Shown one piece after another: positions 1 to 13,542 of a stretch of 64,000 bases of DNA (the stretch's first letter is position 1; each line of letters starts with the position of its first letter). The DNA is from Cladorhizidae sp. MBARI D1340-BT2 (lineage: Eukaryota > Porifera > Demospongiae > Poecilosclerida > Cladorhizidae). The notes below the pieces were generated by a model. The model had not been told where the DNA came from. It ran no database searches and saw nothing but the letters and a program-made list of their open reading frames with translations. The position numbers and the translations under genes are program-made. Where the stretch lies: contig JAQNBH010000004.1 of assembly GCA_028752905.1 (NCBI GenBank), positions 36,362,765 to 36,426,764 of the forward strand, in the 5' to 3' direction.

Positions 1-333
1 ACTTTTCAAACGCTGATGGACCTGGTTCTAACAGGCTTACGATGGTCTCACTGCTGGATGATGTAATCACCCTGGGCTACCTTTCATGAACATCTTGCTA
101 ACTTTATAATCATTTTTGAATGTATACATCAGGCTGTATGGCTAAAAAATGTGACTTCCTAAATAATAATGTTCATTACCTGGCTAGAACCTGAGGGAAA
201 ACATGAGCATGGCACGTATTCGTGAAATATCCTATTCGTCAGGTTACTACAATAATGTATGAGCCCAGTGCATGATCATGCAGCCAGAAATAGCACAACT
301 CCAAAGAAAACAGCACATCTCCAAAGTGTATAG

Positions 334-760
334 GTGGGCAGTCCAATACAAGTTCTTGCTGTAGATATCATGGCTCCCTTCCCAGAGTTTAAGTGCAGAA
401 ATTCTTATATACTCATGGCTGGAGATCATTTTACATGCCGAGGGAGGCTAATCTTATCTAATCAAGAAGCCTCAACTCTTGTACATATTTATTCTCAGCC
501 AAAAAATCTTTCATTTTACTCCACCTGAGCAGCTTCACTTTGATCACTTGAAACCATGCACATGCAACATATGAATCACACACAAACCAAGGGAAGCAAG
601 GGATTGTCAGCCACCTCCTGCTGATCCTCCCCCTACAGGTACAGAACTTCACGGTACCTGATGGTAATCACTTACAAAACCACTCGTTATCCTCAGCATC
701 ATCAACAACCTCCCAACCGTTTCCTTGCTTCCAATAATTTCAGGATTTCTTCAGTGGAGG
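334..760 (+). pseudogene. Ty3/gypsy integrase fragment, internally deleted
   Basis: From 334 the translation VGSPIQVLAVDIMAPFPE, then NSYILMAGDHFT, matches the start of a Ty3/gypsy integrase catalytic core including its first Asp. After NQEAST the frame breaks, and the conserved PPEQLH stretch is followed directly by LKPCT, which normally lies near the integrase C-terminus. Much of the core including the later acidic residues is missing. A proline-rich tail (RYPQHHQQPPNRF) typical of these elements is recognisable at 690-735. Nonfunctional relic. Confidence 0.7.
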
Positions 761-2150
761 AATTGTAGCACACTTTATAATTTTAATGGGACTCTTATAA
801 GTTAAATGAATCTAATAAACTTTTAACGATGCAATGAAAGTCAATACAAAATTGATAGCGAAACATTGTCTCTGTTCCAATCCTTGTTTACATTTGTCGC
901 TATATTAGATAATATATGAACTACTGATTCCACTACAATTCAATTGCTCTACTCAATGGATCTTATAAAGATCATGCACTTTGAGAAATTGAATGCTCAG
1001 GCTCATGATCCCACAAGGACTCTATGCTGATGGGGTGAGTAGTGGACATGAGAATGTGTAAAGGGCAAGGATATGTGTGTTGGTACTGGATATATGGCAG
1101 AACCTCATGGAGTTGTGCAGTTGTGTGCACTGAGCTTCACACAAATTAAACTACCGATTATGGTGCTCTTGAAGTTAGTAGTTTGAGATCTTGTGGAAAG
1201 GTCTATAGCTTGTTTATAGCTGGCTTCCATTTCTCTATGAAAAAGTAATCATGAGTTGTGTTTTTTAATCAGTGAAGTCATCACAAAAATTAAAAAATAA
1301 TGTATGTGTTACAAAAGTGAGAAGAGTCCAAAAGGTTTTGCATGGCTCATATATACCTTGTTTCTCCTAGAGGAAGATGAGGAAGATGCCAGCATATTTC
1401 TATTTCCAGTCCAAGTAACCAGACACTGCAGGCATATTCAGATAAAGATCATGATTGCCAAATGTAACCCATTTTGTGTGGACTCCGTTGACCAAATTTA
1501 GTTAATGAGTAGATTATTAAATGCATAATGTTTTAATTATGATCACGTTGCTCATCTTATCATCTTCTGATTGTGTAAAGCTACTTTTGTTGGGGTTAAT
1601 ATAATATTCTAAATATTACTTTCCAGGTAAATTTCACACTGCATGCATGTATATAATCACCACATGTAATATTTTAACTATGATACTTGATAACTGTTAA
1701 TAACTTTGACATGTAATCAGTAAAAGAGCTTTATAATTGTTTACCTCAATTAAAGAATGCAATGTCATAAAAGTCACCCTGGTGATATATACAAATTTTT
1801 TTTTTACCCTTTGGGATTCAGGGTACCACTGTTGTTACAACCAACAAGTCATTTGCTACTTTTCTCTAATTTATTGCATATGGCATGACCATATTCAATA
1901 CCAATTCCAATATAGGTAATCTTCCAGAGTTCTGAGTCACATATAAACCTGTTTCTCATGGCATATAGCTGCTATTCCAGTTTATAAGATGGTCATGGAC
2001 CATGCTTGTCACATGGGAAGATATAATTCAGATTTTTAGCATCTTGGTCTATTGCAGATAGAAGTGAAAGCCTCACTCACATAATGAAGCTTATGCTTTG
2101 CCAACATTGCATATCGCTCAATGACATATCACGAATTTGGTGAAATTCTT
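761..2150. other. Intergenic, nothing recognised
   Basis: AT-rich sequence with short frames only; no family, splice pattern or repeat structure seen. Confidence 0.6.
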
Positions 2151-2154
2151 TCAT

Positions 2155-2360
2155 CCCCCATGTGTGTCCCCATAGAGCTATGGCCACCTACTTCAACCTG
2201 CCTCCACCCAGTGTGGTGTTGGTCCAATGTGGGTCCCCATATATAGCTATGGCCACCTACTTCAACCTGCCTCCACCCAGTGTGGTGTTGGTGCAGTGTG
2301 TGTCCCCATAGAGCTATAGCCACCAACTTCAACCTGCCTCCACCCAGTGTGGTGTTGTTC
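2155..2360 (+). repeat. Tandem repeat, ~68 bp x 3
   Basis: Three copies contain GAGCTATGGCCACC, then CTTCAACCTGCCTCCACCCA and GTGTGGTGTTG. Confidence 0.85.
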
Positions 2361-3280
2361 CAGTCAAGAGGAGCAAAATAGATCTTCTTGTTTAGGTAAA
2401 GGTATTGATCAATTTAATGCTTGAATTTAGGGTGGTGGGGGGGAAGAGAAGAAAGGTAGCATTGATGTTCCGACAAAGGTGTGACCGGAGTTAATATAAC
2501 AAAGAGATGGATTAGGTGTTAGGTGGGTGAATGTGTCGAGTAGCTATTGATAGTGAGGTGGTGGCAGAGAAGTAAGGAGCTAGTGGATGGTAAGTTCATA
2601 GATTTTTGGGCCCTCCTTCTCCCTTGAACTGTTGTACATAAGTACCTGTGTTATTATTTTATTGTTAGATTATAGACTCCCAGTTACTGTTAGTGTTGCA
2701 ACTAGTGCTTGTGTATAATGGTGGCCTTGCCAACAAACTCTCAGTTGACATAATGAATTACAATAACTTTCCCAACAATCAATTTGAAATTTACTCTCAC
2801 GACATTTCTTTCTCTATCCTTCATTCCTGGTTTGCTGAAGCATAATAGTCTCCAGATAATATGGAACTTGCTAAAAACCTTTCAATAGATGTAGCCAAAT
2901 CTTTCTGAAGTAAGTGACCACGTCCCTGTTACTTAAAATACAGTACATCCATCATTTTTTCTGATCTGTTGTAAAACAAATGGAGAATGATTGTGTTTTT
3001 TACTTGTTTACTTGACACCCTGAACATGACAAGTTCTTTTATTCCTTTTCTCTTCATGTGCTGTACTATATCTAATTATGTGCATTGCCAACTCAATTAC
3101 ACCTGCTAAAGCTTAGTGAGAGGTGCAAGTAATTTGGTGGGGTCTTCATGACACATTCATTGCACCTGCCAAATTTCTTCTCAGGTGTGTATGGAAATAA
3201 TTTTTCCATGAATATAGTTAGCTATTCTCATTTCTCACCAGGTGTTTGGCCAACTGATAACTTTTATTATATACCTCGGT
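2361..3280. other. Intergenic, nothing recognised beyond the MITE remnant
   Basis: No coding signal. The MITE-like arm at 2740-2830 is the only recognisable piece. Confidence 0.6.
2740..2830 (-). mobile_element. MITE-like repeat, left arm, diverged
   Basis: ATTACAATAACTTTCCCAAC followed by AATCAATTTGAAATTTACTC matches the left arm. The preceding ACTCTCAGTTGACATAAT also precedes the copy at 54105, so the repeat may extend further. Confidence 0.55.
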
Positions 3281-3560
<280 letters not shown>

Positions 3561-5221
3561 ATGTTGATGATAAGAACAACAACAACAAAAAATATATATA
3601 TATATAAAATAGAAAAAAATAGAGTTAGCTATGATTTTATGCCATATTGGTGTCTCTTTTTCAAGGCTTGGGCAACAAAAGCCATCTAACTAATGTAGTG
3701 TATTTTTAAGGGTATATATGAGATTTGAAAAATACAGCTGAAAACACCCAGTCCCTAAGACATTCTGTAGAGTTAGCTGTATATTTACTAATACTCGATG
3801 ATACCTGAATTATTGTTAGTAATACAGCTTTCATTGGAAGGGTATAAAATCATCTTAGTTGCAAAATTCTCCCGTTCACATCATAGAAGTATTTGGGTAT
3901 ATATTAATGGGTAGAAAATAAATCTAACAATTCTCGGTGATATTTAAACTAATAAACTCCAATTATTACCTTATCAAATAGAATTTAAAGCAAAATATAT
4001 TTTACAAGACAATTTCACAATTCTAGATGTTTTACTTGTATTACATAGATTCTATCTATCTATAAAATATGCATTTGCTGATAAGGTGACTAACTTACTT
4101 AATATTTTAAAGGTCACCTTCCTTGCATTGTCATCAACTCCATTTTTCATGTACCTATGTTCGCAATAGCTGACAGAGAAATGCTACCACATGATTAAGG
4201 TACCTTGATTACATAAGCAGCATTGTGCAGTTCAAAGGGCATAGTCATGGTGGAGTGCGTTTAGTAAATATATACTTTGATTTCTAGCAAGTTGTTTTTG
4301 GTGTTATATATTGCTGTAGTCGAAAGTTAAATGCCGATGGATAAACACTGCTGATTAAAGTTTATTGCAGCACTTCCAACTTATTTCTGCATTTCTAGTT
4401 TCTCAATGGAGAATGGCTTCCAGCATAATGCTCCATCTAATCCATCAATGGTGAGAACAGGTATGGTATTGGTGTGGTATTAAAATGTGGTACTGTTGAT
4501 GTATATATTTTCACCCAGAGTCGAATTGTCATGCCAAAGGATAGCATTAAATTTAGAATTTTAACAGAGGTATAAATCGAATGACTACTGATTCTAGCAG
4601 GGAGCAACACACCCTTGAATGTTCCTGCACAAACCCATCGCAGCAGTATTCAACAGCAGTTGAGCAAACGTGTATCATTATCATTAAACCATTCATTCAT
4701 ATTCAGAAGTATTTCTCTGTCTGAATTCTAGAAAATGATATGGCCAACTACGGACTGCTCAGATTTTCTCTATCAGCGTCATCTTATGGGGAGAGATGGT
4801 CACTTGATCTGATATTGATTCTGGTTCTCTTTTTGTCCGCTGATTAATTCCACTTGCAAGCCAATCTGAATGGTAAGGGGTAAACTATAATCACGTGCCT
4901 ACCTGCGCGCAAACACACAGGGTGGGTGGGGCGTTATGCGCGCTCAGATGATGATCCTTATCAGCGCTGCTTTGTCGTCCCACAGGTATCTTTGTGAAGC
5001 GATCCCTGGCTCATCTGACTCGTGTAAGAGCTCCACATTTATCTATCTTTAAATATTATAATCATATGTATGCACACACACACAGCTGCACCAGTACTTG
5101 GTGCTAGACTGACAGCACAATATTTTTTTTTTTTGGTTGTTGTTTTTTTGGTGTTCACTTCATGTATAGTCGTCTTCATTGTCGCTGTAAAGCTATATTA
5201 TTATTATTATACGCAGGCAGG
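3561..5221. other. Intergenic with a CpG-richer patch near 4.88-4.99 kb
   Basis: Mostly AT-rich. The patch at 4880-4990 (CACGTG at 4893, GCGCGC elements, donor-like cacag/gtatct at 4986) could be an alternative promoter of the gene at 7308. Confidence 0.4.
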
Positions 5222-5324
5222 CACGTGATTATTGGTGACCCCTTACCTATCAGATCGGCGTACTGCCTAGCAACGTAGAATTACGACTGCGGTCAAATGG
5301 AAAACTGAGAACGGGAAAGGAAGA
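5222..5324 (+). promoter_or_regulatory. Candidate promoter and 5' noncoding exon of the 448-aa membrane protein gene
   Basis: CACGTG at 5222-5227 is followed by ATTGG (inverted CCAAT) at 5231, then a purine-rich stretch ending gaaaggaaga before a GT at 5325. The acceptor ending at 7228 would complete a noncoding first intron. The purine stretch resembles the putative first exon end of the paralogue near 13540, which is the main support. Confidence 0.25.
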
Positions 5325-5580
5325 GTAAAGCTGAAGCAAAAGTTGGTAAACTATGAGTGTATTTAAGCTTGGAGGCTCTTCAAAGCCTTCCCCCCCTTTT
5401 TTATATAGACATTCCAATAGGGATCATGCAGATGGGATATGATTAACCTCATTAGGTAATTAGCCATTTAGTTGGAGTTGTTTGCTTGCACATCATGAGC
5501 ATCTGTGTTTGTAGGAAATGATTGTTCTCGAGGGGGAAAAATCAAGAATTATTTCTAACCTCACACTACATAATTTTTAT

Positions 5581-5700
5581 TACAATAACCTTCTCTTGAA
5601 ATTGACTAGATGATAATCATTATTTCTGATGAAGGCTAGAGCATCTAGTCAAAACATTGAGAGAATACAATTTCAAGTTGATTATTGAGAAGGTTATTGT
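5581..5700. mobile_element. Palindromic MITE-like repeat, copy with terminal inverted repeats
   Basis: TACAATAACCTTCTC at the left end is inverted as GAGAAGGTTATTGT at the right. The right arm is complete (CTGATGA at 5626, then GGCTAGAGCATCTAGTC), the left arm partly deleted. Confidence 0.7.
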
Positions 5701-5771
5701 TATGCCAATTGAGAGGTCATTGAGTACATAATTTTCATAATATATTGGTGTGCTGGAAAACTTTTTAAAGC

Positions 5772-6000
<229 letters not shown>

Positions 6001-7228
6001 GTTAAATTATATGTTATGAATCATAGCAATAACAACCAGTTGAAAAGCATATTATGTTATGTCTCAGAGTAAGACAAAAGGGCATAATGTGGTCAATTGT
6101 CATAGGGTAGATCTTACCTCTTGTGATTCTTCCATGGTTCACTATTTGTGCATTATACCTATACAGTAAACAACAACCACTTATATATGCATGTATATGC
6201 ATTTGTATGAGTGGTCTTGGACTTTGTAAATATGTGCTTGGTGATCAACATTTTCATTGAAGAAGTTTGAGTTCTATGTTTCATCCAACAAAAATATGCA
6301 CTAACAGAACTGAAAGTACTGGTTTCTTTAGTACCCCAGTTTCTAATCAAACCTGCAAGAAAAGCAGTACTTTACAATAAATATGTGCTTAATATATGTC
6401 ACACTCATAGATAATATTGGTTTAAAAAAATTCAGGGACGAGAAAAGGTGGAGCCATTCTGTGATCCGGACAAAGAATGAGCTAGTGTTGCAAGCCAGAC
6501 TAATTATAGAGCTATATAGTTTTGCATGACAGGCTTAGAATAGGCTAGCTGACCTACCAGGAACATGAGGTAACAAACTTCACTCTTCAAAGTCTAGCAA
6601 AACTAATTTGACACCCTTTATCGGTGGAAATGCTCTATTTAGCCAAAAGTTGAACAGGGTTAATATTCCCCATGAGCAAGTTATCATTGGGTACTTGAAA
6701 TATTAAAATTCTTATGCCATTCAGGAGAAATTACCTTTACAAGTAACAGGTGATAGAATGCTTGACAAAGAATTAAGAGTGTCCTGCAACTGTATTGCTT
6801 TTTGTTCAGCCAAAAAATGTTCAGCCAAAAAAAAACACAAACAATTAGCTGTAATGGCTGTGATTGTACTAGTATTCTTACCTCAAGGTTCTGGGGAATG
6901 ATTTCTTGGTGATGATGATGATGTTTTGGAACAATTACCTTTTAACAACAGCAAGACCAGTGCCTCGCAGACTCACAACATCAAGACCATGACTTCACCG
7001 GTAGACAACACAATGACTTCACAGACTCACTGCATCAAGACTATGACTTCACAGATACACAGCATCAAGGCCTAATAGTTAATAGCTCAATAGATGCTAA
7101 ACAAAGAGAGTTTAACATACATGAGTATATCATTTACATTTTAAAATTATTTACACTCTAAATAAATTATTTCAATCGCTCTCCTTTCTTCATGGTATTA
7201 ACGTTTTTATTCTTTTTCTATTTTCTAG
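6001..7228. other. Putative 5' intron of the 448-aa protein gene
   Basis: No coding signal. A tandem repeat of about 30 bp (ATCAAGACCATGACTTCA type) lies at 6960-7070. Confidence 0.45.
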
Positions 7229-7307
7229 TGAATATGGAACAGATGATAAAATGATGAAAAATTTGATCTAAACAAGGAAGATATAGAAGTATAACAAGGA
7301 CAAAACA

Positions 7308-8654
7308 ATGGAAGATAATGATAAAGTTGATGAGAAAAATAAGAAAAATGATAAAGTAGATAACGTGGAAGATGATGATCAAGATGGTCAGCGAGGGAAA
7401 TTTTACAAGAAAAGCAATCACAATAATGGAAGGAGATATAGCAAGGGGGAAAATAGTGAGGAAAGTACAAATGAACATGATGAGAATGTGACCATGAGAC
7501 AAAATATTGTAGAGTTCATGAACAAACCTTTACCCGGACCCGCACAGCCACATAGCAGTATTTGGAACAATGTTATTAGGAAATCTATCCCCAGTTTTCC
7601 ATCTATTATAATTAGAAAGAAATCAGTCAAAAATGAGCTAGATAATTTGAATCTGATTGGAATGTGTCTATTCTTTACAGTTATAATGATAATTGTAGGT
7701 ATTATTACGTTCCTCGGTGTAGCAGTTACATTGGCTGAGATAATTTCATTGAAGCTTGAGATAGCATTTCTTTTAACAGAATCAGAAAAGGTAAACCATT
7801 CTCAAAATAATTTTAACTCTACCTTGCTTCGAATAAGGGACACTGCTTCAGAAAACATTGGAGCACCATTCATGGCTTTACAAATCCTTCTAAGCAATCC
7901 AGGTCTATTCCAAAAATATCCAGAAGATTCATGTGTTAGCATACTTAGAAAAGCCTCCTCCTCTAACTCAGGTTATTACTGGGTCAGATCCTTGAATGGT
8001 TCTGCTGTTCAAGTTTACTGTGATATGACTAGGACATGTGGTGGTATTACTGGCGGGTGGATGAGAGTGACTGAACTGGACATGAAAGACAAAACAGATG
8101 TGTGTCCTGGAAATCTTGTCCTTAGCATGGAGAGCACTTTAAGAATTTGTGTCCTGGATTCATCAGGTGGTGCCTGCTCTTCTACTTTTTATCAGTCACA
8201 CATTGGAATTGGATACTCAAACATTTGTGGAATGATAAAGGCTTATCAGCTTAGGTCTCCTGATGGGTTCCAAAGAAATATTAATAATGTAAGATCACCT
8301 GTTACACTCACCACTGACTCAAACTACATTGATGGCATTAGCTTAACGCATGGATTCAATCCTAGAAATCATATATGGTCTTTTGCAGCTGGTTCCTGTT
8401 TTTGCAGTGATAATAAACCCCCGTTTGTGAAAAATTCCTTCTTTTGTGATGGTGTTCCATATCCACAGTGCTCCCAATTCTGTGAAAATGTGGTTTTATG
8501 GGATGCAGTTGGGTGTGACACACAAAATACTTCATGGTTCTACAAGCAGCTACCACAGATCACCATTGATTCTGTAGAGATGAGGTTGTGCCGTGACCAA
8601 AATAGAGATGATGAAGATATAGCTATTGAGGCCATTTCTCTTTACATTCGATAG
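7308..8654 (+). CDS. Type II membrane protein with fibrinogen-like 14-cysteine ectodomain (448 aa)
   Basis: One uninterrupted coding exon. Residues 1-110 are hydrophilic, Asp/Asn/Lys-rich and probably disordered. Residues 116-140 form one hydrophobic helix preceded by basic residues (RKKSVK), so the N-terminus should be cytosolic and the C-terminus extracellular. A stalk of about 65 residues follows, then an ectodomain from residue 208 to the end with the signatures GYYWV, VYCDMTRTCGG, GGWMRV, DGISLTHG, WFYKQLP and a closing EMRLCRDQ. The first part resembles the start of a fibrinogen C-terminal domain (SC..IL, YCDM, GGW), but the rest is a lineage-specific family I know mainly from sponges and cnidarians. 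Ligand and function are unknown; lectin-like recognition or adhesion would be an inference. A good splice acceptor (ttttctag) ends at 7228, so the 5' UTR is probably split. The ATG at 7308 gives the longest frame; a tiny upstream frame starts at 7234. Confidence 0.85.
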   Translation: MEDNDKVDEKNKKNDKVDNVEDDDQDGQRGKFYKKSNHNNGRRYSKGENSEESTNEHDENVTMRQNIVEFMNKPLPGPAQPHSSIWNNVIRKSIPSFPSIIIRKKSVKNELDNLNLIGMCLFFTVIMIIVGIITFLGVAVTLAEIISLKLEIAFLLTESEKVNHSQNNFNSTLLRIRDTASENIGAPFMALQILLSNPGLFQKYPEDSCVSILRKASSSNSGYYWVRSLNGSAVQVYCDMTRTCGGITGGWMRVTELDMKDKTDVCPGNLVLSMESTLRICVLDSSGGACSSTFYQSHIGIGYSNICGMIKAYQLRSPDGFQRNINNVRSPVTLTTDSNYIDGISLTHGFNPRNHIWSFAAGSCFCSDNKPPFVKNSFFCDGVPYPQCSQFCENVVLWDAVGCDTQNTSWFYKQLPQITIDSVEMRLCRDQNRDDEDIAIEAISLYIR

Positions 8655-8899
8655 CTTCACATTACTATATATATATATTAAGGAATTATGACTTCCATAT
8701 TACTGTTGCTATAATTATCAATAATTATGAAGTAAGTATATATATATTTTTTTCATTTTCCCCTAGATTTCGTACACACACAAAAGTCATAATTAGTGAT
8801 TTTACATCTTTACTGCTTTGTTATTTCATCATGTTGTTTTTGGTGTTTTTGTCATTGTGGTTATGTTATTATTTTTATTATCATTGTTGTTATTTCTGT

Positions 8900-9220
<321 letters not shown>

Positions 9221-9247
9221 ATGGGGCCCCTTTTGTCATAAAGTATA

Positions 9248-11208
9248 TGGTAGAACCTCCGAATAGTGAACAAGTTGAGACATACCTCTTTGTCCATTAT
9301 TCTGAGGTTGTCCTTTATTGGGAGGCTTCTTATTCTCTCTGTTGTAGGTCATGCAGACACCAGCATAAAACATTATCGTTAGATCAGTTTTGTAGGTCAT
9401 GCAGACACGAAAATAAAACATCATTATCTCAGTTTTGTATATGGTCATGCACACACTAGTATCAAACATTGTAGTTGTATTCAGGTATGGTAGTTTGTAA
9501 CAGTGCTTCTTTTGGGGGGAGGTGTCTGTAAATTTTCATCTTCTTCATCGGATTGATTTTCATAAGCATCTTATGTTTCAACTAGACTTTCTAAGAAGTT
9601 TTCTACGCATGTGTCATCATCAATGTCAGCACAAACAGGGAGGCCATTGTCTCCATTCAAATAATCCTTATCTGAACAACTGTCAGCACTACCTGTTGTC
9701 TTAGAAATCAATGCTGGTATTTCATGGGCTGTATCGAGATCTTGAAATGGGTTGTCCTCTTTTATTTAAGCTGCTCAGGGATAAATCAGTGTTAAGAATG
9801 CCTCCACTTCGAAAACACCATTATAATTTCCATCTTTACTTCTTTCCATGCTAGAGCTACCCATCGAATTGTTGTGAGGACATTGGTACATTTGACTACT
9901 TCTGTTGACAGCTGCATGCATCAATCTTGGCTAAAACGTAACGAAGAAATAGCCGATGGTAAAGACATTTGAATAATCCCCACAAGTCCAATGGCTGTAA
10001 TTTTGAGGTTGTATGAAATATGATTTTGACATTGCTATATTTCCCTTTAAACTCTTCAGGATGACAACCCATTAGAAGTAGTCTCGTTTTATGATTGAAA
10101 GCTGTCAAAACTGCATCAAGGATTTCTCTTGTCATCCATGCCTTGTTCTGGTGGTAATACTTCACAGGAAGACAATATGTATCAAAACCTCAGAAGCACC
10201 TATGTTTTTCATATTTCCAGATGACAATGGGAGTTTCCTTTTCACCAGCTGCACTCACTATGAAGGTGACTGTGAATCTCTGCTTACTCTTTATCCCACC
10301 CCAGTATTGCTTTCCTTTCTGTCCAAACCCACGATCAGGGAGTACTTTCCAAAAGCATCCAGTCTCATATAGATTATAAATGTCTTCCTTTTTATATCCT
10401 TTCGCAATCTCAGGCAGCCTCTCCTTCCAGGACATGATAGTCTCCCCTCGTACACTATTATATCAGAGGCTACCATGTCTATAAAGAAGTATGGACTCCT
10501 TCCATTGGAGAAGTATTGCTTCTCAGAAGGGAGCCAACTAACAGCTGTGACCGATATGGTGTTGCAATGATGAGAGAGGATGTTGCTGTTGGCCACATTC
10601 CCTATAATATTGCCTCTGGTCAACTCTCAGTTTCTGAGAAGGAGCTTCAATAAAGGCTTTGCTGAGGTGACCAGTGACAGAATCAACAGAGGGGCTGGAT
10701 ATGGTTTCGAAATCCCTTGTACATACCATTTTTATGGACCCAAGCTTTACACTGATCGAGTGACAGAATAAACAGAGTCTCTACATGCAAGTGGACTTCT
10801 GTAGCTAGCCCTACCTGCTACATAGCTTACTATCATAGTAGCTATGAGTATCATGTTGTTTTGACCATGGCAATAATAATTTTTTAATAACTCATTTTAC
10901 TGTCATTATTTTTTTGTACTGCACTGGTCGATGGTCCCAAGGGATGATGATTAAATTTTCAATACATTTGGCCACACCCACTGTCACATCTGAGTCCATT
11001 GGAGAGGGGTTATTTCATATTTGAAAGTTTATTCGGTGCCCGGATGCTGTCAGTTGTTCGGAATTGAGAGGTTGTGTCTGCTATTTGGGGGCTTTCTAAG
11101 CACTATATTCTATGGAAATATTATCGGTGCATCTGCTGTCCGTTATAAGCTAGGTGTCCGCAGCTAGGTGTCCGCCACTGGGAGTATCCATTAATGGAGG
11201 TTCTACTG
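9248..11208 (-). mobile_element. Pogo/Tigger-like DNA transposon, decayed
   Basis: The ends are inverted: 9250-9260 reads GTAGAACCTCC and 11197-11207 is its complement (GGAGGTTCTAC). Each end is flanked by TA (9246-9247 and 11209-11210), the target duplicated by Tc1/mariner/pogo elements. The left outer two bases differ from the right, suggesting decay. A transposase relic lies inside on the minus strand. The left third also holds three copies of a repeat of about 56 bp (9349-9470). Confidence 0.7.
9896..10720 (-). pseudogene. Pogo/Tigger-like (DDE_1) transposase pseudogene
   Basis: On the minus strand, 10435-10190 encodes MSWKERLPEIAKGYKKEDIY, then LYETGCFWKVLPDRG, KGKQYWGG and a KEKPIVI-like stretch, the usual series around the first catalytic Asp of Tigger/CENP-B-like transposases; the Asp of the normal DETGLF motif is Tyr here. 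The next segment, 10165-9896, carries YYHQNKAWMT and SNVKIIFHTTSKLQPLD from the C-terminal half, with the second Asp region (LLDNC) deleted or altered. Stops and frameshifts separate the parts, so it is dead. Confidence 0.75.
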
Positions 11209-11514
11209 TATGTTTAAAAAAACAAGGAAATAGAAATGGTCAAGAATTAAAAGATCTGGCAAAGTTTAGGTCACCACTGTAACAACCTTTAAACTACCTC
11301 TGCAAACTGCTTGCACCGGACTTATATAGGAATTTATTTCTAGCTCGCACACCCCATTCATGATCTCAAGATCCTCTAAACACCATGATATCATTTCTGT
11401 TGTGCTTGACTCTCTCGGACTAACTTTCCATGATTTGACTTGATCAAAATTCGAACTTCTCTCTGAAGGAATAAGGAATTAGAGTTACCACAGTAGTGCA
11501 ATGTGGTGATTGCA

Positions 11515-12165
11515 TTAGGTGAGAAGGTATCTTATAGATCTGCTATCATTCAGTGAGGCTTTTCTTTCTATTGAGTCTTTTTTTTTTACTTTGAAAATGG
11601 CCATTAGAACAGGATGCAAATGTGTATTTTTCATGAATGTCGAGAACCATTTGGATAAAAATTGAGGAACAATATTGGGTAAAAATTTATATTCTGTAAG
11701 CTGTTTTGTCTGTGATATCAATGTGATATCAAGTGTATTTCTGGCCACTAGGAATGGGCATTCACTGCTACCAAGAACACTGCTCATAAGAATGGCCCTG
11801 TAAAATCCACATGAACTCTCTCCCATAATCTGGACAACCAAACCAATGGAATGCATGACTAAACCTATGTGAGCCCCTGGCTGCTAGACAGCACCTGTAA
11901 GAACTTGCAAGTTTCAATTTAGCTGTCAAATCCTGGCCACCACACAATTCCTGGCAACAATTTTCATTCTGCAGTAGGGTGATCCCAATGAAGCTCTTCG
12001 AATAATTTTGCACTCAGCTTCATTGAAAAGATAATACCTAGCTATACTCCAAAGGAGGCAACCATTGTCAATGTCAATGCCTGACTGCAAAACCAAAATG
12101 GTCCTAAAGCTTTGTCTCGTGCTATCTTTACCTTCTGTAGGAATATACCTTGCTGAGAATGGCAT
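11515..12165 (-). other. Degenerate open stretches, perhaps a retroelement relic
   Basis: Three overlapping minus-strand frames look like one coding region broken by frameshifts. The stretch NEAECKIIRRASLGSPYCRM weakly recalls the region before the zinc-binding domain of Ty3/gypsy integrases, but I cannot place the rest. No intact gene. Confidence 0.25.
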
Positions 12166-12280
12166 ACTTTCTTTAAGCTACCTGGCTGTTACTGTTAATC
12201 TGCTAAATGTTGAAGATGCAACGGTTCGAAGTATTTCCAGAGGAGGTGGTATATGTGGTCGTAAGAGGCAGACAAGATAA

Positions 12281-13395
12281 GCCACCAGCATTGGCATGGG
12301 CTTTTGTACCACAAAATTTAATGCATGCTGATAGCATATATACATAGCATCTATGGACTCAATATCCTGCTACTTCGTTTTATATGTAGAAAGTAATCAT
12401 TCTAATTACCTATATCACCAGCACTTTGGGGTCTCATAATGGGCCTATAAAATAACTCTAAGTCAGAGTCAGATTTGTCACTTTGTGGAGTTGGTAACTA
12501 GAGATAAAGTAATTTGTGGAGCGGCAATGTGGGTACATGCTTATCGTTGGGAAGATTGTTCACCTAGCTTAGATGAAAATTAGGTATGTTTTCAACCTCT
12601 GCTCTGAAGAATTCATAAGCATGTATCCAAGTAAGAGGTTCACTTTCCAAGTAGAAAAGGAATTTTATTATCGAAGAAAAAAATGAAATCCATTGAAGTC
12701 AAAAGAAAGAAAACCCCCAAAAATAAAAATAAATTAAAAAAGAGAAGCATGTGAGGGCTGGAGAAATTATTATAAATCAGTATACACCAGATTTATTAAT
12801 AATGTAAGATACACATAATTATACATACAACTTAGCTACTTACAACTAAATCAATATGATAAGATAACTTCATATAGACTGCAGCATGACATTTTCCAAC
12901 AAATAAAATCCTTTATTATCATTTCAACAATACTTCATAGGTTTATTGCCATTCCAAAATCTTGTGGGCAGCAATATACTTGCTCAGAAGAGGATATTGC
13001 TATTAATTAGACGTTTAAATGATGGGTAGGGATAACTTGGATTGTTCTATTGAAAGGACGTCGATTAGGGTAGATTGGGTTTTGAAATGGCCCAGAGATC
13101 CAATTTGATACTCGAGAGATTCCATATCCGAAATGAGATGATGATACTCTCCTTTGTTCCATTTTATAGACCAGAGACACTAAACTCTAATAGATACACA
13201 AACATTCCTTGGTCAATCATAACTAGATGAGCATGCAGGGAGAGGGAGGAGAATATCCATATATAGTGGCCTGGTGGATTGTTCTCAGCCCTACTACCAT
13301 CAATGACTGCATAGACCTTCTGTCTCTGGGCAAGATTCCTCTTACCTCAGGTGAGACAAAACTGAATCATGCCTCCAGATGTGTATCACGAGAGC
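12281..13395. other. Intergenic, nothing recognised
   Basis: AT-rich; no frame or repeat of note. Confidence 0.55.
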
Positions 13396-13542
13396 CACGT
13401 GACCATGGCTCAAACATTTCTTGCGCGCGTGAATAGCCGTTTCTAAGCCTAAGGCAGACTCGAGGAAGGTCCGCTTGACAACAAACGCTGACAACTAACG
13501 CAAGATTCAAGCAGACCTCACGGAGAGAGAGAAAGGAAGAGG
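13396..13542 (+). promoter_or_regulatory. Candidate promoter and 5' noncoding exon of the repeat-tailed membrane protein gene
   Basis: This stretch is richer in CpG than its surroundings, holds a CACGTG E-box at 13396-13401, and ends in a strong splice donor (aagagg/gtaagc, GT at 13543). Spliced to the acceptor ending at 16038 it would give a noncoding first exon. A similar arrangement (CACGTG at 5222, purine-rich exon end gaaaggaaga, GT at 5325) lies upstream of the paralogue at 7308. Inference from motifs only. Confidence 0.3.
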
